NCBI RefSeq assembly: GCF_008329605.1
Contig: NZ_NPKO01000001.1
Location: forward strand, 310,001-374,000
Reading direction: 5' to 3'
From: Mycolicibacterium sp. P9-64
GTDB lineage: Bacteria > Actinomycetota > Actinomycetes > Mycobacteriales > Mycobacteriaceae
Length of the DNA: 64,000 nucleotides
Part shown: piece after piece, positions 8,584 through 17,607 of the stretch
How positions within the stretch are numbered: position 1 is the first letter of the stretch
Layout of the letters: each line of letters begins with the position of its first letter
Translations under genes and position numbers: made by a program
Notes under the pieces: generated by a model
Database searches by the model: none
What the model saw: only the letters and a program-made list of their open reading frames with translations
Told to the model about the DNA's origin: nothing

Positions 8584-8985
8584 ATGCGGAGCCCCCGCCT
8601 TGGCGCGGTGCTCGTCGTATCGGCTTCATCGGCGATGCTGCTGCTCGGCAGTGGTATCGCGCAGGCGGGAGCGGGCCCCAACGTCGTCGGGCAGAAGTAC
8701 AGCGATGCCAGCTCGGCGATCAGCGGTGCCGGCATGCGGGTCGTGGTGTCGACGGTTGTCGGCGATCAGAAGTCGTGGCCCGACTGCCTGGTCGCCAACC
8801 AGGTAGAGAGGACCGTGGCTGCTCCAGAGAACAGCTCGGGCTCGTCGACGAACGAAATACTCGTATCGCTCGACTGCTTCTCGTCGGCGTCGGCGACATC
8901 GCCGGGCTATTCGGCCGCCAGCCCCGAGGCGAAGGCGATCGCCGCGGCCGCGAAGGCGGCCAAGGCCTCGGGCTCGTCGAGCTGA
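8584..8985 (+). CDS. secreted protein with a PASTA-like segment
   Basis: This 133-residue protein begins with a signal peptide (MRSPRLGAVLVVSASSAMLLLGSGIAQA). The mature part begins PNVVGQKYSDASSAISGAGMRVVV, which follows the pattern of PASTA domains (V-G-x-x-x-x-x-A-x-x-x-L/I-x-x-A-G). Two cysteines follow, about 35 residues apart, then an Ala/Lys/Ser tail. PASTA domains bind peptidoglycan fragments; a single degenerate copy here is an inference. It is coupled to the small membrane protein upstream and converges on the ABC importer operon 4 bp downstream. Confidence 0.65.
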   Translation: MRSPRLGAVLVVSASSAMLLLGSGIAQAGAGPNVVGQKYSDASSAISGAGMRVVVSTVVGDQKSWPDCLVANQVERTVAAPENSSGSSTNEILVSLDCFSSASATSPGYSAASPEAKAIAAAAKAAKASGSSS

Positions 8986-8989
8986 TCGT

Positions 8990-9988
8990 TTAGGTCTGCT
9001 CGACGAGGTGCCGCGGGTGATGACACGCGGCGATGTGCTGGGGCAGCAGTTCGAGTAGTTCCGGATCGTCGGTTCGGCATTCGTCGGTGACCCACGGGCA
9101 GCGGGTGTGGAAGCGGCAGCCCGGGGGCGGGTCGATGGGGCTTGGCGGGTCGCCCTCGAGGATGAGGCGATCGCGGCTGGCGTTGAGTTTCGGATCGGGG
9201 ATCGGCACCGCCGAAAGCAGCGCGGTGGAGTACGGATGCAGAGGCTGCCGGTAAAGGTCGGCAGCACCGGCACTTTCGACGACCTTGCCGAGGTACATCA
9301 CCGCAACCCGATCCGAGACGTGCCGGACCACCCCGAGGTCGTGGGCGACGAACAGGTACGACAACCCGAACTCGTCCTGAAGGTCCTTGAGCAGGTTGAC
9401 GATCTGCGCCTGCACCGAGACGTCGAGTGCGGAGACCGGTTCGTCGGCGATGATCAGCTTGGGGCGCAGCGCAAGTGCTCGCGCGATGCCGATGCGTTGA
9501 CGCTGGCCACCGGAAAACTCGTGCGGGAACCGGTCCGCGTGCTCGGGGGGAAGCCCGACCCGGTCGAGCAGGTCCCGTACTTGCTTCTTCGTGTCGCGGC
9601 CGCTGGACATGCCATGCAGCTGCATCGGCTCGCCGATGATCTGGCTCACCCGTTTGCGCGGATTCAGCGATGCGTACGGATCCTGGAAGATCATCTGCAT
9701 CTGGCTGCGGATTGGCCGAAGTTGGCGCCGATTCTTGCCGACGAGTTCCTCGCCGTTGAATCGCACCGAACCCGATGTCGGCGTCGTCAGCTGCAGAATG
9801 GTGCGGCACAGGGTCGACTTCCCGCACCCGGATTCGCCTACTAAGCCCAGTGTTTCACCCTCGGCGAGGCTCAGGCTGACGCCGTCGACGGCGCGGACTC
9901 GGCCCACCTCGCGGTCGATGAGGATGCCCGACTTGATCGGGAAGTGCTTGACGAGGTCGGTTACCTCGAGCAGTGTGTCGCCCTTCAC
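8990..9988 (-). CDS. peptide-type ABC importer ATPase (OppF/DppF-like)
   Basis: This 332-residue ATPase starts at GTG 9988, whose GTGA overlaps the stop of the upstream ATPase. It carries Walker A (GESGCGKST), Q-loop (IFQDP), signature ([14 protein letters not shown]), Walker B (LIIADEP) and the switch His (VAHDLG). The C-terminal oligopeptide/dipeptide extension has the CRFHTRCPW cluster that binds an Fe-S centre in some homologues. It forms the nucleotide-binding pair with the OppD-like gene. A much longer apparent reading frame to 11035 is out-of-frame read-through over that neighbouring gene. Confidence 0.92.
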   Translation of the reverse strand: MKGDTLLEVTDLVKHFPIKSGILIDREVGRVRAVDGVSLSLAEGETLGLVGESGCGKSTLCRTILQLTTPTSGSVRFNGEELVGKNRRQLRPIRSQMQMIFQDPYASLNPRKRVSQIIGEPMQLHGMSSGRDTKKQVRDLLDRVGLPPEHADRFPHEFSGGQRQRIGIARALALRPKLIIADEPVSALDVSVQAQIVNLLKDLQDEFGLSYLFVAHDLGVVRHVSDRVAVMYLGKVVESAGAADLYRQPLHPYSTALLSAVPIPDPKLNASRDRLILEGDPPSPIDPPPGCRFHTRCPWVTDECRTDDPELLELLPQHIAACHHPRHLVEQT

Positions 9989-10989
9989 CGCGCCACCACC
10001 GGCTTGCGGAGGCCGATCCGGCCGTCGACATCGCGGAGGCGACGTTGGTCGTCGGGTTCCAGCCAGCACCGGTCGTGGTCGAGCGGCGGCGGCTCCGCGC
10101 ACGCGTCGAACTCGTGCGGGCAACGCGCGGCGAACCGGCAGCCGGTCGGTGGATGTAGCAGAGACGGCGGTTGGCCAGGAATCTGGGCCAGGCGTTCGGG
10201 ATTCGGCGTGTCCAAGCGCGCCAGTGATCCCAGCAGTCCCCAGGTGTAGGGGTGCATTGGGTCGTAGAACAGCTCGTCGAGCGTCGCTTCTTCGACGATC
10301 TGGCCCGCGTACATCACCGCGACTCGATCGGCGATCTCGGCGACGACGCCGAGGTCGTGGGTGATCAGCACCACCGCAAGGCCCCGCTCCCGGTTGAGTT
10401 GGTCGAGCAGGCGCAGGATCTGCGCCTGGACGGTGACGTCGAGTGCAGTGGTGGGTTCGTCGGCGATCAACACGTCGGGATCGAGCGAGAGGGCCATCGC
10501 GATCATCACCCGCTGGCGCATGCCGCCGGAGAACTCGTGCGGGTAATCGTGCACGCGGCGTTCGGGATTGGGAATTCCCACCTGCCGCAGCAGTTCGACC
10601 GCCCGCTCGCGCGCCTCGCGCTTGGACACCTCGCGGTGCGCCCGGATCATCTCGATCATCTGATCGCCGACGCGGTACACCGGGTTCAGCGAGGTCATCG
10701 GGTCCTGGAAGATCATCGCGATCCGCTCGCCCCGCACACCTCGCAGACCTTCGTCGTCGAGATCGGTGAGCTCGACGTCGTCGAAGCGGACCGAGCCGGA
10801 GATGGTGGTGTTGGGTGCGCGCGTCAGGCCGATCAACGTCTGTGCGGTCACGCTCTTGCCTGAGCCCGATTCGCCGACGATGGCCAGGATTTCGCCTGCG
10901 CCGAGCGAGAACGAGACGCCCTCGACGGCGCGAACCACGCCGCCGTCGGTGGCGAAGCTGACGGTCAGGTCCTTGACCTCCAGAATCAT
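9985..10989 (-). CDS. peptide-type ABC importer ATPase (OppD/DppD-like)
   Basis: The protein has 334 residues and starts at ATG 10989 ([10 protein letters not shown]), overlapping the permease stop by 4 bp. It has Walker [20 protein letters not shown], signature FSGGMRQRV, Walker [13 protein letters not shown] and switch LITHDLG. The C-terminal extension contains GCRFAARCP, as in OppD proteins. It is the fourth gene of a tightly packed operon (binding protein, permease, permease, ATPase, ATPase) with 4-bp overlaps, which implies stoichiometric coupled translation of the two ATPases. Confidence 0.92.
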   Translation of the reverse strand: MILEVKDLTVSFATDGGVVRAVEGVSFSLGAGEILAIVGESGSGKSVTAQTLIGLTRAPNTTISGSVRFDDVELTDLDDEGLRGVRGERIAMIFQDPMTSLNPVYRVGDQMIEMIRAHREVSKREARERAVELLRQVGIPNPERRVHDYPHEFSGGMRQRVMIAMALSLDPDVLIADEPTTALDVTVQAQILRLLDQLNRERGLAVVLITHDLGVVAEIADRVAVMYAGQIVEEATLDELFYDPMHPYTWGLLGSLARLDTPNPERLAQIPGQPPSLLHPPTGCRFAARCPHEFDACAEPPPLDHDRCWLEPDDQRRLRDVDGRIGLRKPVVAR

Positions 10990-11948
10990 GCCGGTGCCGC
11001 CTCTCCAAGTCGGATCCGCGGATCGAGGAATGCATACAGGACGTCGACGATCGTGTTGAACAGCACGATGAAGAACGCGCCGAACATCGTCACGCCCATC
11101 AGTGGCGGCAGGTCGAGGCGGCCGATGGCCTGCCCCGCATAGAGCCCAACACCGTTGAGGTTGAACACCGTTTCGGTCAGGATGGCGCCACCGCCGACCA
11201 CCGCGCCGAAGTCGAGGCCGAAGAGCGTCACGATCGGGATCATCGAGTTGCGCAGCACGTGACGCATCCGCACCTGACGCTCGCCGATGCCCTTGGCGCG
11301 CGCCGTCCTGACGTAGTCCTCGTTCATCACGTCGAGCATGTTGGAGCGCAGCACCCGGCTGTAGAAGCCGACGAACAGCACCGCCAGTGTGATCCAGGGC
11401 AAGATCAGGTGGTACCCCCATTCCAGGGGGTCCTTGGTCAACGGCACGTAGCTGCTCGTCGGGAAGAGCTGGGCCTTGAAACTCAAGTAGTACAGCAGGA
11501 TTGCGGCCAGCCAGAACACCGGCATCGAGATCCCGGTCAGCGAAAGGATCGTCAGCGCGCGGTCGGTGAACTTGCCGGAGTGCACGGCGCTCAGGTAACC
11601 GAAGACGATGGCCAAGGTCATCCACAGCACGGCGGCACCGATGCACAGCGACAGCGTCGCGGGCAGACCCTTCCAGATCTGTTCGGTGACGTTTTGTGAG
11701 CTGGCGTAGGAGGTCAGCTCACCGCTGAGGATCTTCTGCATCATGGTCAGGTACTGCACCGGAAGCGGTTGATCCAGACCGAGATCGGCGGTCACCCTGG
11801 CGATGAGCGCCGGGTTGGCGTTCTTGCCTGCGATTCGTACGGCGGGATCCGAATTCGGGATCACGTTGAAGATCAGGAAGACGACGACTGAGATCGCAAA
11901 CAGGACCGCGATCATTCCGAGTATTCGCCGGGCGGCGAAGCGCAACAT
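10986..11948 (-). CDS. peptide-type ABC importer permease (OppB/DppB-like)
   Basis: This 320-residue permease has about six transmembrane helices. The cytoplasmic loop [23 protein letters not shown] is the EAA motif that contacts the ATPases. The N-terminal [27 protein letters not shown] and C-terminal FLDPRIR are typical of the DppB type. The start is ATG 11948. The gap from the upstream permease stop is 2 bp, and the downstream ATPase overlaps by 4 bp. Confidence 0.92.
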   Translation of the reverse strand: MLRFAARRILGMIAVLFAISVVVFLIFNVIPNSDPAVRIAGKNANPALIARVTADLGLDQPLPVQYLTMMQKILSGELTSYASSQNVTEQIWKGLPATLSLCIGAAVLWMTLAIVFGYLSAVHSGKFTDRALTILSLTGISMPVFWLAAILLYYLSFKAQLFPTSSYVPLTKDPLEWGYHLILPWITLAVLFVGFYSRVLRSNMLDVMNEDYVRTARAKGIGERQVRMRHVLRNSMIPIVTLFGLDFGAVVGGGAILTETVFNLNGVGLYAGQAIGRLDLPPLMGVTMFGAFFIVLFNTIVDVLYAFLDPRIRLGEAAPA

Positions 11949-11950
11949 GT

Positions 11951-12988
11951 CTAGTGCTCCAGCCGGATCTTGGCCCGCGGATCGAGCGCATCGCGCATCC
12001 CGTCGCCGAACACGTTGAGTGACAGCACGGTAAGCACGATGAGCAGGCCGGGCACGATCGTCAGATGTGGTGCGGTGTAGATGGTTTGGTAGCCATCGGC
12101 GATCATCGTGCCCCATGACGCGTTCGGTGCCCGCACGCCGGCACCGAGGAACGACAGTGACGACTCGAGCAGCATGTTGTTGGCGATGTTCAGCGTGAAG
12201 AAGACGATGATCGTCGACACCACGTTGGGCAACAGTTCGGAGAACATGATGCGCAGCGATCCCTTGCCCTGTGCGACGGCGGCTTCGACGAACTCCTTCT
12301 CGCGCAGCGCAAGAATCTCCCCACGTATCGGGCGGGCCATGTACGGCACGTAGACGAAGCCGATGATCAGGATGGGGATCCACAGCGAGTCACCTGCGAC
12401 GGTGAGCACACCGATCTTGAGCCCGCCCAATGCGAGTGCGGTACCAAGCGCGATCCCGAGCAGCAGCACGGGAAAGGCCCACACCACGTCCATCACGCGC
12501 GACAACACCGCGTCGATCCAACCTCGGTAGTAACCGCACAGCAGGCCGACGACCACCGCGAGCACGGTGGTGACGAGTGCCGCGACCACCCCGATGTAGA
12601 TCGAGGTGCGTCCGCCATAGAGCAACCGCACCATCACGTCGCGACCGTTCTGGTCGGCGCCGAGCAGATAGCGACCGTGCAGACCGGGCCCCATCGGAGT
12701 GCCGTCGGGGGAGACGACGTACGTCTCCTGCCCGTCGATGAGGATCTTGTCGGTGATGTGGTTCTCGTTGGGTCCGGTATGCGCGACGTAATCTGCCCAG
12801 AGAGGCGCCGCCAGGCAGGCGAGGACGATCAGCAGGAACAGCACGCCGAACGCCAACCCAATCCTGTTGCGGCGCATCCGAAGCCATGCCAGATACCAAG
12901 GATTGCGGCCTTGGATCTTGGCAGCGGGCACACCAATGGGGAGCGGTGGCTCGTTGGCTACCTCCACCGCTTCTATCGGGGCGGCCAT
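11951..12988 (-). CDS. peptide-type ABC importer permease (OppC/DppC-like)
   Basis: This 345-residue permease has a long N-terminal cytoplasmic segment before the first helix (RIGLAFGVLFLLIVLACLAAP), an OppC N-domain feature. The periplasmic HYLLGADQNGRD-type motif is present (RYLLGADQNGRDVMVRLLYGGRTS). The EAA loop is REKEFVEAAVAQGKGSLRIMFSELLPN, and the protein ends DPRAKIRLEH. It lies 2 bp after the binding-protein gene and is the second gene of the operon. Confidence 0.92.
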   Translation of the reverse strand: MAAPIEAVEVANEPPLPIGVPAAKIQGRNPWYLAWLRMRRNRIGLAFGVLFLLIVLACLAAPLWADYVAHTGPNENHITDKILIDGQETYVVSPDGTPMGPGLHGRYLLGADQNGRDVMVRLLYGGRTSIYIGVVAALVTTVLAVVVGLLCGYYRGWIDAVLSRVMDVVWAFPVLLLGIALGTALALGGLKIGVLTVAGDSLWIPILIIGFVYVPYMARPIRGEILALREKEFVEAAVAQGKGSLRIMFSELLPNVVSTIIVFFTLNIANNMLLESSLSFLGAGVRAPNASWGTMIADGYQTIYTAPHLTIVPGLLIVLTVLSLNVFGDGMRDALDPRAKIRLEH

Positions 12989-12990
12989 CT

Positions 12991-14637
12991 CTACTTCAGA
13001 GCGAACGAAGAGTAGTCCTGGTTGAACAGCAGGTGGTGATAGGACTTGTCGAAGTCCATCCGCTCTGACAGGAACGTGGTGAACTCTTCGTTGCCGTACG
13101 GCGCCCAGGCGGCCTGCTCCATGTAGGCCCGGTCCAGATCGCCGTACTGCTTCTTCACGTCATCGGTGAGCTGTTGCTCGCGCAGCTTGTTCATCCTTGC
13201 GTCGAGCTCGGGAAAGCTCGCCCGCGAGTAGTTGTTGCCGTTGGTCGGCAGGATGCTGGCACCGTTGAGCAGCGGACGGAAGAAGTCGTCGGGGTGCGGG
13301 AAGTCCTGGAACCAGTCCGCGAAGCCGGTGTCCAGATCCGCGGTGGACTGGTTGCCGATCGTCGACCAGTACACGTCGCCTGCGATGACCTTCAGCGTGG
13401 CGTTGAAGCCCAGCTGGGTGAGCAGGTCGTGGTAGTACTCGCCGATGCGCTTGCGGTCCGGCTCGTCGTCGGTCCAGACCGTGATGTCCTTGTCGGCCGG
13501 ATTGGCTTCCGCGATCAGGGCTTTCGCCTTGTTCATGTCAGGTCCCGGGTAGAGCTTGTACTCCTGGTAACCGGGCATGCCTGGCGGCAGGATCTGCTGC
13601 GTGGGGTGCAGGCGGCCGCCGAACACGCGGTTCAGGGCCTCCGGGTCGATGGCGTAGTTGATCGCCTGCCGGACCTTGAGGTCGTTGAAGGGTGCCTTCT
13701 GGTTGTTCATCCAGAAGTAGTAGGTGTTGATCGAGTCCTCCATGCGGAAGCGACTCGAGAACTTGGCCTTCACCTCGGCCAACCTGTCGGCGTCCGGTGG
13801 ATCGGTCATGAAGTCGACGGTGTTCTGCTCGACACCGGTCACCTGCGCCGTGTTGCTCTTGTTCTGGGTGACGATGATCTTGTCGACCTGCGCGTCGGCC
13901 ACCTCGCTGGCGCCGGCGTCCTTCACCGTCTTGAAGTTGGGGTTGCGCTCCATCGTCAGCGTCTGCGGTGCTTCGACCTTCGTGATCATGAAGGGCCCGC
14001 TGGAAGCCGGCGGATTGTTGGTTGCGTCCTTGTCGAGCGGCGTCGTCGGGGGAACCGGCGCGGAGAACGGAAGGGCGAGTAGGCCTTCGAAGGTGCCGTT
14101 GGCCTCGGTGAGCTGGATGGTGATCGCGCCAGTGGCGTCGTCGGTGGTGATTCCGGCGATCTTGTCGGCCTTGCCGTCCGCGTAGTCAGCCGCTCCGACG
14201 ATGGGCTCGTAGAAGACCGAGCCACCGGAATCGGCCTTGAACAGGCGCTGGATGGCATAGGTGAAGTCGGATGCCTTGATCGGCGTGCCGTCGGAGTACT
14301 TCATGTTCGGCCGCAGCGTCAGCTTGTAGGTCTTGCCGTCTGGCGAAACCTCGGGCATGTCCTTGGCAAGGGCCGGTACGACGGTGGTACCCGGTTCGCC
14401 CTTGGCGTGCTTGTAGGTCAGCAGCGGGGTGTAGGTGTTGTACATGACTTCCCACCCCTCGAGCGTGTACGAGAGTTGGGGGTCGATGTAGTCGGGGAAC
14501 GACGTCATGGCGACGTTGATCTCGCCACCACTTCCACCGCCGCCGTTGCTGCTGTCGTTGCCGCCACACGCGGCCACTCCGAATGTGGTCACTGCGGTGA
14601 CGGCGGCAACGGTCACCGCCTTGCGCAAGATACTCAT
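12991..14637 (-). CDS. solute-binding lipoprotein of the peptide-type ABC importer (SBP family 5)
   Basis: This 548-residue extracytoplasmic lipoprotein has signal peptide MSILRKAVTVAAVTAVTTFG followed by the lipobox V-A-A-C; a Gly/Ser/Asn-rich linker then leads into the SBP_bac_5 fold (YTLRPNMKYSDG-like LTLRPNMKYSDGTPIKASDF). The ligand is probably a peptide or another medium-sized nutrient. AGGAG lies 6 nt before the ATG at 14637. It is the first gene of the five-gene operon, so its promoter must lie in 14638-15073. Confidence 0.9.
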   Translation of the reverse strand: MSILRKAVTVAAVTAVTTFGVAACGGNDSSNGGGGSGGEINVAMTSFPDYIDPQLSYTLEGWEVMYNTYTPLLTYKHAKGEPGTTVVPALAKDMPEVSPDGKTYKLTLRPNMKYSDGTPIKASDFTYAIQRLFKADSGGSVFYEPIVGAADYADGKADKIAGITTDDATGAITIQLTEANGTFEGLLALPFSAPVPPTTPLDKDATNNPPASSGPFMITKVEAPQTLTMERNPNFKTVKDAGASEVADAQVDKIIVTQNKSNTAQVTGVEQNTVDFMTDPPDADRLAEVKAKFSSRFRMEDSINTYYFWMNNQKAPFNDLKVRQAINYAIDPEALNRVFGGRLHPTQQILPPGMPGYQEYKLYPGPDMNKAKALIAEANPADKDITVWTDDEPDRKRIGEYYHDLLTQLGFNATLKVIAGDVYWSTIGNQSTADLDTGFADWFQDFPHPDDFFRPLLNGASILPTNGNNYSRASFPELDARMNKLREQQLTDDVKKQYGDLDRAYMEQAAWAPYGNEEFTTFLSERMDFDKSYHHLLFNQDYSSFALK

Positions 14638-15073
14638 CTAGCTCCTAAGAATTTGTGTCCCGGCGATGTCCATAACCTGTACGCCACCTGTCGGGTCCGC
14701 ATTGCATCTTTTCCGAAATACCGCAGATGGCAAATCGAGGTCACAGGATCCGACCCGTCGCCGTAGCGCGCGACCTGGGATTTCTCGATCGGCGAACGCC
14801 AGGTCAGGGCCGGATTTCAGCTCCTGGGCAGTTGCTGTCATTGCAAGTGAGGGTTGTCACAGCTCCGAGTGCTGCCGGAATTCTTACTGTTACAGGCCCT
14901 GTTTGCCGGAAAATTGACACCATCGCAGATGGTTCGGTGAGAGTAGCGGGGCCGCTATGTCGCGCAGCCGTCCAAAAAAGATTTGAGAAAAGTGTGCGTG
15001 TCGTGCTCGGTCGCTGCTCCTAGCCCGTGAACGCAGCCCATCGGGGGCTGCGAACCTCGTGAAGGAGCCCGAC
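14638..15073. other. intergenic region between the ABC operon and the DUF4189 gene, divergent promoters
   Basis: These 436 bp have no convincing gene. The ribosome site of the binding-protein gene is at the left edge and GAAGGAG for the DUF4189 gene is at 15061-15067. Near 14914 a TTGACA is followed by a 6-3-6 palindrome (listed separately). The segment around 14980-15000 has a local A-run (AAAAAAG). No other structured element was recognised. Confidence 0.5.
14914..14933 (+). promoter_or_regulatory. candidate -35 (TTGACA) overlapping a 6-3-6 palindrome
   Basis: TTGACA occupies 14914-14919. ACCATC-GCA-GATGGT, a perfect inverted repeat, occupies 14919-14933 directly after it. The arrangement resembles a repressor operator on a promoter reading toward the DUF4189 gene at 15074. 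No clear -10 was seen at the ideal distance, so the promoter reading is tentative. Confidence 0.3.
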
Positions 15074-15472
15074 ATGACCTCGAACCACCCCACCGCCAAG
15101 CGATCCATCCGTCGGATCGTCGCCGCCACCGTGATGGCGGCGGCCTCCATCGCCAGCGTGGGAGCGCTCGCGACGGCGGCGCCCGCCAGTGCGGCTCCGA
15201 CCAAGTTCATCGCGATCTCGTACTCGCCGGCGACCGGGCAGTGGGGCAGGGGGCAGGCCACCAACCTGGACTCGGCGATTGCCGGCTCGCTGAGTCAGTG
15301 CGGCGGTCATTGCGCCGTCGAGACGTGGTCCAAGAACGGGTGCGTGGCACTTGCCGTCAGCGGGCCGTACCACTACGGCTGGTACGGCGCGAACCTGCGC
15401 GATGCCCAGCAAGGCGCCATGCAGCGGACCGGTCCCGGCTCCTATGTGGTGTGGTCGGGCTGCGTGAAGTGA
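15074..15472 (+). CDS. secreted DUF4189-family protein
   Basis: This 132-residue protein has a signal peptide ending near A-P-A-S-A-A. The mature part has W-S-K-N-G-C-V-A-L-A and Y-G-W-Y-G-A-N-L-R-D-A-Q-Q-G-A, matching the small DUF4189 proteins of mycobacteria (the group that includes Rv1813c and Rv1269c). It has four cysteines (two in a C-G-G-H-C pair). The start at 15074 is fixed by GAAGGAG 6 nt upstream; an in-frame GTG at 15059 has no such site. The molecular function is not established. A hairpin follows 24 bp after the stop. Confidence 0.85.
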   Translation: MTSNHPTAKRSIRRIVAATVMAAASIASVGALATAAPASAAPTKFIAISYSPATGQWGRGQATNLDSAIAGSLSQCGGHCAVETWSKNGCVALAVSGPYHYGWYGANLRDAQQGAMQRTGPGSYVVWSGCVK

Positions 15473-15496
15473 ATGCGTGAAGTGAACCAAACACGC

Positions 15497-15526
15497 CGGC
15501 CCACCGTCTTCAAGGATGGTGGGCCG
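15497..15526 (+). terminator. hairpin terminator after the DUF4189 gene
   Basis: CGGCCCACCGTC at 15497-15508 pairs with GATGGTGGGCCG at 15515-15526 (12 bp with one G-T), around a 6-nt loop TTCAAG. No T-run follows, which is common for actinobacterial terminators. It separates the DUF4189 gene from the sigma-factor gene. Confidence 0.7.
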
Positions 15527-15545
15527 ACATGCGCTCGGCGAACCT

Positions 15546-15561
15546 TTGTCAACGTGGACAA
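15546..15561. promoter_or_regulatory. inverted repeat just upstream of the ECF sigma gene
   Basis: TTGTC-AACGTG-GACAA (5-6-5) ends 14 bp before the ATG at 15576, ahead of the GGAGAG ribosome site. It could be an operator or a small leader hairpin; with five-bp arms a chance occurrence is possible. Confidence 0.3.
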
Positions 15562-15575
15562 CCGGAGAGTGATGC

Positions 15576-16973
15576 ATGACGATCGCCCCACTCGAGCCAG
15601 CTGACGCGCTCGACGACGCCGCACTCGCCGTGGCCGCAGCCGCAGGCAACCAACGCGCCTTCTCCACGATCTACGACAGGTATGCCGATCGGCTGTATGA
15701 CTTCTGCGTCGGAATGCTGCGCGACGGTGATGCCGCAGCCGACTGCGTGCAGGACGTATTCGTCACCGCGGCAACAAAACTGGTACAGCTGCAGGACCCG
15801 AACCGGCTGCGGGCGTGGCTGTATGCGATCGCCCGACACGAAGCGCTGGCGCGCATCCGCGATCGTCGCCGCGAGATGCCGATCGAGGAACTGCCCGAGA
15901 CCGCGAGTTCCGAACCCGATCTGGCGACGGTGGCCGCGCGCAATGAGCTGGCCGCGCTGATCGCGGAGGCCTGCGGCGGTTTGTCCGACCGCGACCGCAC
16001 CGTCTACGAACTTGCCTATCGCCACGGTCTGGACGGCCCAGAACTGGCCGATGCGCTCGGCGTCAGCCACACCAACGCGAACACCCTCGTCGGCCGATTG
16101 CGTGATGGCATCGAACGTTCGCTCGGTGCCCTCCTGGTCTGCCGTCGCATCAAGGCCAACCCGGCGGCGTGCCCCGAATTGTCCGTGGTGCTTGGCGATT
16201 GGGACGGCACCTTCACCGTTCTGATGCGCAAGCGCACCGCTCGTCACATCGACGGCTGCGTGGCCTGTGACGCCGAGCGCCGTCGCATGGTCAACCCGGT
16301 CGCCCTGCTCGGCGGTGCGCCGGTGTTCCTGCCCGCGCCCGGATGGCTGCGCGATGTCACCCTGGCCGACGCCACCCTGGTACGCCCCGATTCGCGGTCG
16401 AGCGACAACGAGTCGTGGTGGCCGCCAAGAGCGGTCGATGACCGCGAAGCAGCTTCTGCCTCTTCGCTTTCGGCTGCGCAGGCGCGCCACCTGCGGACCG
16501 CGCTGATCGCGGCCCTTGCGGTGCTCGGCATCGCAGGGATGGCGCAGCTGCTGATCGACGACCGCATGAAGCCGGCGGGCACCCGCGTACCACCGACGTC
16601 GACGTCTTCCACCCCGGCGGCGACGTTCGGCATCGCGGGGATCACTGCCTCGGCGTCGACGGTGACCAGCGGGCCCCCGCCTGACACCACCCCGGCGACC
16701 ACCGAGCCCGAGCTCAGCGTGATACCCGAGTCCAGCGTGCCGACACTCACCACGTCGCCATCGCGCGCCAGCACCACACGGACGACACCGACCAGGTCGT
16801 TCGCGCCAAGTCGCAACTCCAGCACGGCATCTCGGACCACCGCTCCGGAGGACGAGGACGAGCCGACGACCAGAACGTCCACGCGCCCTCCGACGTCGAC
16901 CTCGAGTTCGTCCTCGTCCAGCCCGCCGTCCACTCCTACTACTACGACGACGACCAGCGACCCGATCGAGTGA
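15576..16973 (+). CDS. ECF sigma factor fused to a zinc-binding anti-sigma-like domain, membrane helix and Ser/Thr/Pro-rich outer tail
   Basis: This 465-residue protein has region sigma-2 at about 25-92 (YDRYADRLYDFCVGMLRDGDAAADCVQDVF) and region sigma-4 at about 125-185 (LSDRDRTVYELAYRHGLDGPELADALGVS). Beyond sigma-4, H224-IDG-C228-VA-C231 is the Hx3Cx2C signature of zinc anti-sigma (ZAS) domains. A transmembrane helix follows at about 307-326, then about 140 extracytoplasmic residues of Ser/Thr/Pro. Sigma factor and its membrane-tethered inhibitor thus appear to be one chain. ECF classes with C-terminal membrane extensions are known in Actinobacteria. No separate anti-sigma gene is adjacent. 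GGAGAG precedes the ATG. Confidence 0.85.
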   Translation: MTIAPLEPADALDDAALAVAAAAGNQRAFSTIYDRYADRLYDFCVGMLRDGDAAADCVQDVFVTAATKLVQLQDPNRLRAWLYAIARHEALARIRDRRREMPIEELPETASSEPDLATVAARNELAALIAEACGGLSDRDRTVYELAYRHGLDGPELADALGVSHTNANTLVGRLRDGIERSLGALLVCRRIKANPAACPELSVVLGDWDGTFTVLMRKRTARHIDGCVACDAERRRMVNPVALLGGAPVFLPAPGWLRDVTLADATLVRPDSRSSDNESWWPPRAVDDREAASASSLSAAQARHLRTALIAALAVLGIAGMAQLLIDDRMKPAGTRVPPTSTSSTPAATFGIAGITASASTVTSGPPPDTTPATTEPELSVIPESSVPTLTTSPSRASTTRTTPTRSFAPSRNSSTASRTTAPEDEDEPTTRTSTRPPTSTSSSSSSSPPSTPTTTTTTSDPIE

Positions 16974-16981
16974 CCTGAGGC

Positions 16982-17329
16982 TCAGTGCCCCAGCATTTCG
17001 TCGAGCTTGTCGCTGCCGAAGTGGCCGGGTTTCACCCCCTGCACGATCGCAGCCATCGAGGACGAGTTGTTCAGCCGCAGCGGAAGGATGCGTTGGTAGT
17101 CGGCCGACTCGTACCAGCGTGCGGCCGAATCCGCGTCGGGGAAGCGCAGGATCACCAGATCGCCGTGCCAATCACCCTCGCGGGGGTCGAGCTTGCCGCC
17201 GTGGACCAGATACTCGCCCCCGAATGGCTTGAGAGTGTCATCGATCTCCCGGAGGTAGCGGATGATGTCGTCACCGATGTTGACGTCACGCAGGTAGGCG
17301 ATGGCGTAGGCGGGAATCCGATCGGTCAT
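16982..17329 (-). CDS. DUF1330 family protein
   Basis: This 115-residue cytosolic protein has the DUF1330 pattern: N-terminal YAIAYLRDV, a GGEYLVHGG segment, then W-HGDLVILRFPDADSAARWYESADYQ, of the dimeric alpha/beta barrel type. The role is unknown. It converges on the sigma-factor gene 8 bp away. The start is ATG 17329. Confidence 0.8.
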   Translation of the reverse strand: MTDRIPAYAIAYLRDVNIGDDIIRYLREIDDTLKPFGGEYLVHGGKLDPREGDWHGDLVILRFPDADSAARWYESADYQRILPLRLNNSSSMAAIVQGVKPGHFGSDKLDEMLGH

Positions 17330-17493
17330 GTCGTGAATCGTCCGTCCTGGCGTACGGCGTGTCGATTACGTGGCAAGTAGTGCAAACGATGACGGGCCCC
17401 GATCCGCACTCTTCGTTGCTAGAACTGCGTCGGCCCGGCGGAACCCGCACGAGACGACTCCGATCCAGCAAATACTGTCGTCGGCGACAAATT

Positions 17494-17515
17494 CCGGCAC
17501 GACTGCCGGTTTTTC
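17494..17515 (+). terminator. intrinsic-type terminator with T-run upstream of the lipoprotein pair
   Basis: CCGGCA (17494-17499), loop CGAC, and TGCCGG (17504-17509) form a perfect 6-bp stem followed at once by TTTTT. The T-run makes it a terminator for rightward transcription. No rightward gene ends nearby: the sigma gene stops at 16973 and the DUF1330 gene is leftward. It may end an unannotated RNA or shield the lipoprotein promoter, whose -10-like TAAGAT is at 17539-17544. Confidence 0.6.
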
Positions 17516-17607
17516 TGTACGGTGGGCGTAGTCCCAGTTAAGATCAGCAGCGCCTGCCCGTCGGCCGAACGAGCCTAGTCGGGGGATACGAGTAAGGAAC
17601 TTGAAAC

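Noticed and set aside
8990..11035. Apparent 681-residue frame spanning both ABC ATPases
   Set aside because: The first half is out-of-frame read-through of the OppD-like gene; the true gene starts at GTG 9988, overlapping the upstream stop.
15549..17171. 540-codon leftward frame opposite the ECF sigma gene
   Set aside because: It mirrors the sigma-factor and DUF1330 genes and has Arg/Gly-rich nonsense composition.
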